Shown here one piece after another: positions 55,634 through 60,596 of a stretch of DNA of 60,596 bases. A program made the translations under genes and the position numbers. The notes below the pieces were generated by a model, which was given only the letters and a program-made list of their open reading frames with translations, made no database searches and had not been told where the DNA came from. Source of the stretch: Asaia bogorensis. GTDB taxonomy: Bacteria; Pseudomonadota; Alphaproteobacteria; Reyranellales; Reyranellaceae. Numbering within the stretch: position 1 is the stretch's first letter; every line of letters begins with the position of its first letter. The stretch spans positions 1 through 60,596 of the forward strand of contig CAMDCE010000030.1 in assembly GCA_945889625.1 (NCBI GenBank). The letters run 5' to 3'.

Positions 55634-55867
55634 CTAGGCGATGAGGTAGGGAAGGAGCGCCAGGAAACGCGCGCGCTTGATCGCCTGGGCGAGCTCACGC
55701 TGCTTCTTGGACGACACCGCCGAGATGCGGCTCGGCACGATCTTGCCGCGCTCGGACACGAAACGCTGGAGAAGGCGCACGTCCTTGTAGTCGATCTTGG
55801 GCGCGTTCGCGCCGGAGAACGGGCAGCTCTTGCGGCGGCGGGTAAAGGGGCGGCGTTGGGCGCTCAT
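55634..55867 (-). CDS. rpsR: 30S ribosomal protein S18
   Basis: Protein of 77 aa. The pattern [33 protein letters not shown] (partly quoted) and [26 protein letters not shown] matches S18, which binds S6 on the 30S platform. The start overlaps the rpsF stop by four bases (ATGA), so translation is coupled, and rplI follows after 11 bases. It is slightly longer at the N-terminus than in E. coli. Confidence 0.96.
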   Translation of the reverse strand: MSAQRRPFTRRRKSCPFSGANAPKIDYKDVRLLQRFVSERGKIVPSRISAVSSKKQRELAQAIKRARFLALLPYLIA

Positions 55868-56316
55868 TCTTCTTCTCCCGGGATGATGGCGGCAACGGGC
55901 GGCGCATCGTCACCGAAGCGCGGACGCTCGCGGCGCGGCGGGCGGTCGCCCCAACGGTCGCCGCGATCGCCACCTGGACGATCCGACTTCTCGCTCGAGC
56001 GCAGCATGATGGCGGAGGGGCTTTCCTCGAGCGCATCGACGCGTACGGTTATGTAGCGGATGATGTCTTCATTGATCGACATCGTGCGCTCCAGCTCCTT
56101 CACGGCGGCCGATGGGGCATCGATGTTGAGCAGGGTGTAGTGACCCTTGCGATTCTTCTTGATGCGGAACGCAAGCGACCGCAGGCCCCAATACTCCTTC
56201 TTGGAGACGGTGCCGCCGAGTCCGGTGACCAGATCGGCAAACTGGGTGGTGAGCGTCTCCACCGTCGTCGCCGGGACATCCTGGCGCGCAATGAATACGT
56301 TTTCGTAAAGTGCCAT
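55864..56316 (-). CDS. rpsF: 30S ribosomal protein S6
   Basis: Protein of 150 aa. [22 protein letters not shown] at the start and [26 protein letters not shown] are the S6 core. The tail after residue 110 is rich in Arg, Gly, Asp and Pro ([19 protein letters not shown]) and is likely disordered, as often in alphaproteobacteria. ATG 56316 is chosen because the longer frame runs through the leader and into fabD. It heads the rpsF-rpsR-rplI operon, divergent from fabD. Confidence 0.96.
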   Translation of the reverse strand: MALYENVFIARQDVPATTVETLTTQFADLVTGLGGTVSKKEYWGLRSLAFRIKKNRKGHYTLLNIDAPSAAVKELERTMSINEDIIRYITVRVDALEESPSAIMLRSSEKSDRPGGDRGDRWGDRPPRRERPRFGDDAPPVAAIIPGEEE

Positions 56317-56366
56317 GTAGTTTCGGCTCCTTATGGCTGTTAGCGACCCGGAGTTCAGCGCGAACC

Positions 56367-56384
56367 GGCCGGATCTAGCCGGCC
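56367..56384 (-). promoter_or_regulatory. GC hairpin in the rpsF leader
   Basis: GGCCGG-ATCTAG-CCGGCC lies 50-70 bases before the rpsF start. In other bacteria a leader structure binds S6:S18 and regulates this operon; this hairpin is a candidate only, because the expected CCG bulge is not confirmed. Confidence 0.3.
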
Positions 56385-56556
56385 CTCCGCGAAATGCTTG
56401 GGACCGGCAAGGAGATCGGGGTCGATTTAGGCCCCGAAGAGCGGCGGTTATACAGGCCCGCTGACCAAAATCAAGGCATTCCCGGCGCGGCTTGACTGCG
56501 GGCCAAGCCCCGGTATGAGTGCCCTCATTCGCATCAAAATCGAGGGAAAAACGCGC

Positions 56557-57498
56557 ATGAGTCGGGCTTTCGTCTTTCCGGGCCAGGGATCGCAGGCCGT
56601 CGGCATGGGAGCCGACCTTGCGGCGGCCTTCGGCACCGCCCGGGACGTCTTCGCCGAAGTCGACGAGGCGCTGAAGCAGAACCTGTCGAAGTTGATGCGC
56701 GAAGGCCCCGAATCGGAGCTGATACTCACCGAAAACGCCCAGCCGGCGCTGATGGCAGTCAGCATGGCGGTGGTGCGCATCCTCGAAAAGGACGGTGGCA
56801 AGCCGCTTCAGATGTTGGCGTCTCACGTAGCCGGCCACTCGCTCGGCGAATATTCGGCGCTGGCCGCAGCCGGTGCGCTGAAGCTCGCAGACGCCGCGCG
56901 GCTGCTGAAGCTGCGCGGGCAATCCATGCAGAAAGCCGTCCCGGTCGGTGTCGGCGCCATGGCGGCCCTGCTCGGCATCGAGCTCGGGCCCGCCGAGGAA
57001 GCCTGCAAGGAGGCGGCCCTTTGCGAAGTGGTCGCCGTGGCCAACGACAATGGCGGCGGTCAGGTCGTGGTGAGCGGTCACAAGGCCGCCGTCGAGCGCG
57101 CCATAGAGGCGGCCAAGGCGCGCGGCTGCAAACGCGGCATGCTGCTGCCGGTGAGCGCGCCCTTCCATTGTCCGCTGATGCAGCCCGCCGCCGACGCCAT
57201 GAAGGCTGCGCTCGAGAAAGTCGAGCTCGCCACGCCTCGGATCCCGCTGATTGCCAATGTGCTTGCCTCGGAAGTGACCCAGCCGTCGGCCATCAAGCAG
57301 CACCTGGTGGAACAAGTGACGGGCCTCGTGCGTTGGCGCGAGAGCGTGCAATATATGAAGTCGAGCGGCGTCGAGGCGCTGGTCGAATGCGGCACGGGCA
57401 AGGTGCTGTCGGGGCTGGTCAAGCGCATCGACAGAGAGATGACCGGCACGGCCCTGAATGCTCCAGCCGACATTGAAGCTTTCCTGAAAACGGTCTGA
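56557..57498 (+). CDS. fabD: Malonyl-CoA:ACP transacylase
   Basis: Protein of 313 aa that loads malonyl groups on ACP. The N-terminal [14 protein letters not shown], the nucleophile Ser in [16 protein letters not shown], the catalytic His in [14 protein letters not shown], and the [17 protein letters not shown] region are all present. ATG 56557 is preferred over the upstream frame start (56515) because GAGGGA lies 10 bases before it. fabG follows 13 bases downstream. Confidence 0.96.
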   Translation: MSRAFVFPGQGSQAVGMGADLAAAFGTARDVFAEVDEALKQNLSKLMREGPESELILTENAQPALMAVSMAVVRILEKDGGKPLQMLASHVAGHSLGEYSALAAAGALKLADAARLLKLRGQSMQKAVPVGVGAMAALLGIELGPAEEACKEAALCEVVAVANDNGGGQVVVSGHKAAVERAIEAAKARGCKRGMLLPVSAPFHCPLMQPAADAMKAALEKVELATPRIPLIANVLASEVTQPSAIKQHLVEQVTGLVRWRESVQYMKSSGVEALVECGTGKVLSGLVKRIDREMTGTALNAPADIEAFLKTV

Positions 57499-57511
57499 GG
57501 AAGACAGCGCC

Positions 57512-58249
57512 ATGTTCGATCTCGGCGGCAAGGCAGCCCTCATCACTGGTGCCTCGGGCGGCATTGGCGGCGCGATCGCCCGCGCGCTGCATCGCCAGGG
57601 CGCCATCGTCACACTCTCGGGCACCCGCAGCGAGGCGCTGGAGCAGCTCAAGGCCTCGCTCGGCGAGCGTGTGCACGTGATCGTAGCCAGAATGGACGAT
57701 CCGGCCGATATCGACCGCCTGGCCAAGGAGGCCGAAGCGGCGATGGGCAAGGTCGACATCCTCGTCAACAACGCCGGCATCACGCGCGACAACATCTCGA
57801 TGCGCATGAAGGACGAGGACTGGGAAAAGGTCCTGCAGGTGAACCTGACCGGCGCCTTTCGGCTGACGCGGGCGACCATGCGCGGGATGATGAAACGTCG
57901 CTTCGGACGGGTGATCAACATCACCTCGATCGTCGGCGTGACCGGTAACCCGGGGCAGGCCAACTACGCCGCCGCCAAAGCCGGCCTGATCGGCATGTCG
58001 AAGTCGCTCGCCCAGGAACTGGCGTCACGCAGCATTACGGTGAACTGCATCGCGCCGGGCTTCATCGCCACGCCGATGACCGACGCGCTCACCGACGAGC
58101 AAAGAACGGGCATCCTCGCCCGGGTGCCGGCCGATCGGCTGGGCACGGCCGACGAGATCGCGGCCGGCGCGGTGTATCTGGCCAGCGACGAGGCGGCCTA
58201 TGTCACCGGCCAGACGTTACACATCAACGGCGGCATGGCGATGATCTGA
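57512..58249 (+). CDS. fabG: 3-oxoacyl-ACP reductase
   Basis: Protein of 245 aa. NADPH-dependent reductase of the SDR family in fatty-acid elongation. [15 protein letters not shown] is the cofactor motif, NNAGITRDN includes the family Asn region, the Ser lies in INITSIVG and the Tyr-Lys pair in [25 protein letters not shown] at the end is typical. It lies between fabD and acpP on the same strand. Confidence 0.96.
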   Translation: MFDLGGKAALITGASGGIGGAIARALHRQGAIVTLSGTRSEALEQLKASLGERVHVIVARMDDPADIDRLAKEAEAAMGKVDILVNNAGITRDNISMRMKDEDWEKVLQVNLTGAFRLTRATMRGMMKRRFGRVINITSIVGVTGNPGQANYAAAKAGLIGMSKSLAQELASRSITVNCIAPGFIATPMTDALTDEQRTGILARVPADRLGTADEIAAGAVYLASDEAAYVTGQTLHINGGMAMI

Positions 58250-58398
58250 CGAGAAGGACCGTGACAATGGCCCCCAAGTGCCTGATTCTGTGGGCTTTTC
58301 GGCGCTAGCCAATGACCGGCGAGCTATGTTAGGAGAGCCAGAAATCGCCGCCCCCTTGAGGCGAACCGAGTTGGAAAGATACGGGAAGGACAAGCAAA

Positions 58399-58638
58399 AT
58401 GAGCGATATTGCCGAGCGCGTTAAGAAGATCGTCGTCGAGCATCTCGGGGTCGAAGCGGCTCAGGTGAAGGAAGATGCCAAGTTCATCGACGATCTCGGC
58501 GCCGACAGCCTCGATACCGTCGAACTGGTGATGGCGTTCGAAGAGGAATTCGCCATCGAAATCCCCGACGATGCCGCCGAGAAGATCCAGACGGTCGGCG
58601 ACGCCATCGGCTTCATCAAGAGCAACGCGAAGTCCTGA
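58399..58638 (+). CDS. acpP: Acyl carrier protein
   Basis: Acidic protein of 79 aa. The phosphopantetheine attachment site is S37 in [10 protein letters not shown]. It carries the growing acyl chain through the FabD, FabG and FabF reactions. The ATG follows GGGAAGGA. The 149-bp gap after fabG contains no gene, but may hold a separate promoter, since acpP is usually strongly expressed. Confidence 0.97.
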   Translation: MSDIAERVKKIVVEHLGVEAAQVKEDAKFIDDLGADSLDTVELVMAFEEEFAIEIPDDAAEKIQTVGDAIGFIKSNAKS

Positions 58639-58672
58639 TCGACGCCGGTCCCCGCGTGAAGGAATGTCGACG

Positions 58673-59929
58673 ATGAGGCGAGTCGTCGTAACGGGCATGG
58701 GCATGGTGACGCCGCTGGGCGACGGCGTCGACACCAATTGGCGGCGGCTGATCGCGGCCGAATCCGGCATCCGCGCCATCCAAGCCTTCGACACCACCGA
58801 CCTCGCGACCAAGATCGCCGGGGAAGTGCCGCTGGGCGACAAGGCGAACGGCCATTTCAACGCCGACGTCTATATGTTGCCCAAGGACCAGCGCAAGGTT
58901 GACAAGTTCATCATCTACGCCGTTGCGGCCGCCGACCAGGCGGTCGAGGATTCGGGTTGGAAGCCGCAGGACGACGAGGGCCGCAACCGCACCGGCGTCA
59001 TGATCGGAGCGGGTATCGGCGGCCTGCAGACGATCTACGAGACCTCGCTGGTCCTGAAGGAGAGGGGCCCGCGCCGCGTCAGCCCGTTCTTCATTACCTC
59101 GGCGCTGATCAATCTGGCGTCGGGCCAGGTCTCCATCAAGCATGGCTTCAGGGGCCCCAACCATTCCGTCGTGACGGCCTGCGCCACGGGCGCACACGCG
59201 ATCGGCGATGCCGCGCGGCTCATCCAGCTCGAGGACGCCGACGTCATGGTCGCGGGTGGCGCCGAGGCCGCGATCTGCCGCATCGGCATCGCCGGCTTCA
59301 ATGCCTGCAAGGCGCTGTCGACCGATTTCAACGACACGCCGACCCGGGCGTCGCGTCCCTGGGACAAGGCGCGTGACGGTTTCGTGATGGGCGAAGGCGC
59401 GGGCTGCGTCGTGCTCGAGGAATACGAACATGCCAAGAAACGCGGCGCCACGATCTACGCCGAAATCCTCGGCTATGGCCTGTCGGGCGACGCCCATCAC
59501 ATCACCGCGCCGGCCGAGGATGGCGACGGAGCGATGCGCGCCATGACGGCGGCGCTGAAGCGGGCGATGCTCAACACCGACCAGATCGACTACGTCAACG
59601 CGCACGGCACATCGACCATGGCCGACGTCATCGAACTGGGCGCGGTGAAACGTACCTTCGGCCAGGACGCCTATAGACTTTCGATGTCCTCGACCAAGTC
59701 GGCGACCGGTCACCTGCTGGGCGCCGCCGGCGCCATCGAGGCGATCTACGCCATCAAGTCGGTCACCGATCAGGTCGTTCCGCCGACGCTCAACCTCGAC
59801 GAGCCGGACGACGGCTGCGACATCGACCTGGTGCCCAAGCAGGCCAAGCAGCGCAAGGTGCGCTATGCGCTCAGCAATTCGTTCGGGTTCGGCGGCACCA
59901 ACGCCTCGTTGATCGTCGGCCCCGTCTGA
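58673..59929 (+). CDS. fabF: 3-oxoacyl-ACP synthase II
   Basis: Protein of 418 aa that condenses malonyl-ACP with the growing acyl chain. The nucleophile Cys is in VTACATGAHAIGDA, and the two catalytic histidines lie in NAHGTSTM and ATGHLLGAAGA. The N-terminus is VVVTGMGMVTPLGDG and the C-terminus SNSFGFGGTNASL. ATG 58673 has AAGGA at a proper spacing (9 bases), so it is preferred over ATG 58664, where the site would be too close. mltG follows within 20 bases. Confidence 0.96.
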   Translation: MRRVVVTGMGMVTPLGDGVDTNWRRLIAAESGIRAIQAFDTTDLATKIAGEVPLGDKANGHFNADVYMLPKDQRKVDKFIIYAVAAADQAVEDSGWKPQDDEGRNRTGVMIGAGIGGLQTIYETSLVLKERGPRRVSPFFITSALINLASGQVSIKHGFRGPNHSVVTACATGAHAIGDAARLIQLEDADVMVAGGAEAAICRIGIAGFNACKALSTDFNDTPTRASRPWDKARDGFVMGEGAGCVVLEEYEHAKKRGATIYAEILGYGLSGDAHHITAPAEDGDGAMRAMTAALKRAMLNTDQIDYVNAHGTSTMADVIELGAVKRTFGQDAYRLSMSSTKSATGHLLGAAGAIEAIYAIKSVTDQVVPPTLNLDEPDDGCDIDLVPKQAKQRKVRYALSNSFGFGGTNASLIVGPV

Positions 59930-59946
59930 TCGCTGGAGGCTGAGTC

Positions 59947-60596
59947 ATGCTCAGCTTTTTCCGTTGGGTTCTGTTCTTCATTGCCCTGTTCGCCACCTTG
60001 ATGGGCGGCGCGCTGTTCGTCGGCCATACGCTGCTGACGGCCGAGGGGCCGCTCGCCACCACCAAGCACGTGGTGATACCGCGTGGCGCAGGACCTGCGA
60101 CCATGGCGAAGGTGCTGCAGGAGGAAGGCGTCATCGCCTATCCGCGCCTGTTCCGCGTGGCGTTGATGGTCGATCCCACCCCCAAGCCCATCAAGGCGGG
60201 CGAATACGAAGTGCCGGCCCGCCTTTCCATGCGCGGGCTGGTCGAGCTGCTGCAATCGGGCAAGGTCGTGCAGCGCCGGCTCACCGTGCCCGAGGGAATG
60301 ACGACCTCCGAGGTGGTCGAGTTGCTGCGCAAGACCGAAGCCCTGTCGGGCGACATAACGCTCGATCTCAAGGAGGGCGACCTGCTGCCCGAGACCTACT
60401 TCTATTCGCGCGACGACACGCGCGATGGGCTGCTGTCGCGCATGAAGGAGGCGATGGAAAAGACCCTGGACGAGGCCTGGCGCAAGCGCGCCGCCGGCCT
60501 GCCGCTCGCCAATCGACGCGATGCGCTGGTCCTCGCCTCGATAGTCGAGAAGGAGACCGCCGTTCCCGCCGAACGCGCCAAGGTGGCGGCGGTGTT
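59947..60596 (+). CDS. mltG: Endolytic transglycosylase MltG, N-terminal part (3' end outside window)
   Basis: At least 216 residues with no stop before the right edge. The N-terminal membrane helix (WVLFFIALFATLMGGALFVG) is followed by the YceG-like fold: a LysM-like segment (TKHVVIPRGAGPATMAKVLQEEGV), PKPIKAGEYEVPARLSM, then LTVPEGMTTSEVVELL and LLPETYFYSRDDTR. The catalytic glutamate is in LASIVEKET. MltG cuts nascent glycan strands. It follows fabF directly, a conserved order in proteobacteria, and the remaining C-terminus lies outside the window. Confidence 0.93.
   Translation, partial: MLSFFRWVLFFIALFATLMGGALFVGHTLLTAEGPLATTKHVVIPRGAGPATMAKVLQEEGVIAYPRLFRVALMVDPTPKPIKAGEYEVPARLSMRGLVELLQSGKVVQRRLTVPEGMTTSEVVELLRKTEALSGDITLDLKEGDLLPETYFYSRDDTRDGLLSRMKEAMEKTLDEAWRKRAAGLPLANRRDALVLASIVEKETAVPAERAKVAAV

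Overview
The window is GC-rich (mostly about two thirds G+C by eye) and dense with genes. Its content is alphaproteobacterial: DUF2794, the rpsF-rpsR-rplI and fabD-fabG-acpP-fabF-mltG clusters, a YfgM-like/bamB/der cluster, CvpA next to purF, and many short GC-rich palindromic intergenic repeats. A Reyranella-, Rhodospirillales- or Rhizobiales-like genome would fit, but the sequence alone does not settle the genus.

Layout. 1-660: the 3' end of a serine-recombinase-like gene and a tRNA-Gln(CUG). 0.8-16.6 kb: mostly housekeeping genes (Ppx/GppA phosphatase, rlmE, guaB, katG, guaA), with four SGNH/GDSL hydrolase-like membrane-anchored proteins, a DUF1993 gene, a GNAT acetyltransferase and an rsmB-type methyltransferase broken by one amber codon. 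Several copies of a palindromic repeat separate these genes and in places supply their stop codons. 16.6-20.9 kb: an AT-richer block directly after the 3' end of guaA, coding for a KAP-type P-loop NTPase, a DUF4238 protein and a nucleotidyltransferase with a PD-(D/E)XK-like C-terminus. This is the best candidate for an undescribed, possibly defence-related locus. 21-36.8 kb: an ABC-F ATPase, then accessory metabolism: a CaiB / acyl-CoA-dehydrogenase-like / amidohydrolase / monooxygenase operon, a GFA protein, an SDR, a D-2-hydroxyacid dehydrogenase, an SRPBCC protein, an AraC regulator divergent from a DUF4242/methyltransferase/membrane-protein operon, a secreted catalase-family peroxidase, a degenerate nuclease-fold protein, an ArsC-like protein and an MFS transporter. 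36.9-60.6 kb: core genes: lipoprotein, DUF2794, TPR/bamB/der, SDR/purF/cvpA, radA/PCMT-like/mlaF/mlaE/alr/dnaB, cfa, an iron(III) uptake pair behind Fur-like boxes, ribosomal proteins S6-S18-L9, and fatty-acid synthesis ending in a truncated mltG.

How the genes work together. guaB and guaA catalyse the two steps from IMP to GMP, and purF starts purine synthesis. The TPR protein, BamB and Der link outer-membrane assembly to ribosome biogenesis. MlaF and MlaE form the core of a phospholipid or sterol-type ABC transporter whose MCE partner is not seen here. FabD, FabG, AcpP and FabF form the type II fatty-acid elongation core. The iron substrate-binding protein and its permease are convergent rather than in one operon, and no ATPase gene is present in the window.

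Most unusual signals: the guaA-adjacent island; the amber codon in methyltransferase motif I together with a repeat-derived C-terminal tail; an 80-bp duplication of a GNAT gene end on both sides of katG; a guaA-end-like sequence 13 kb downstream; a 43-bp near-continuous palindrome next to DUF2794; and tandem 12-bp repeats over the start of der.
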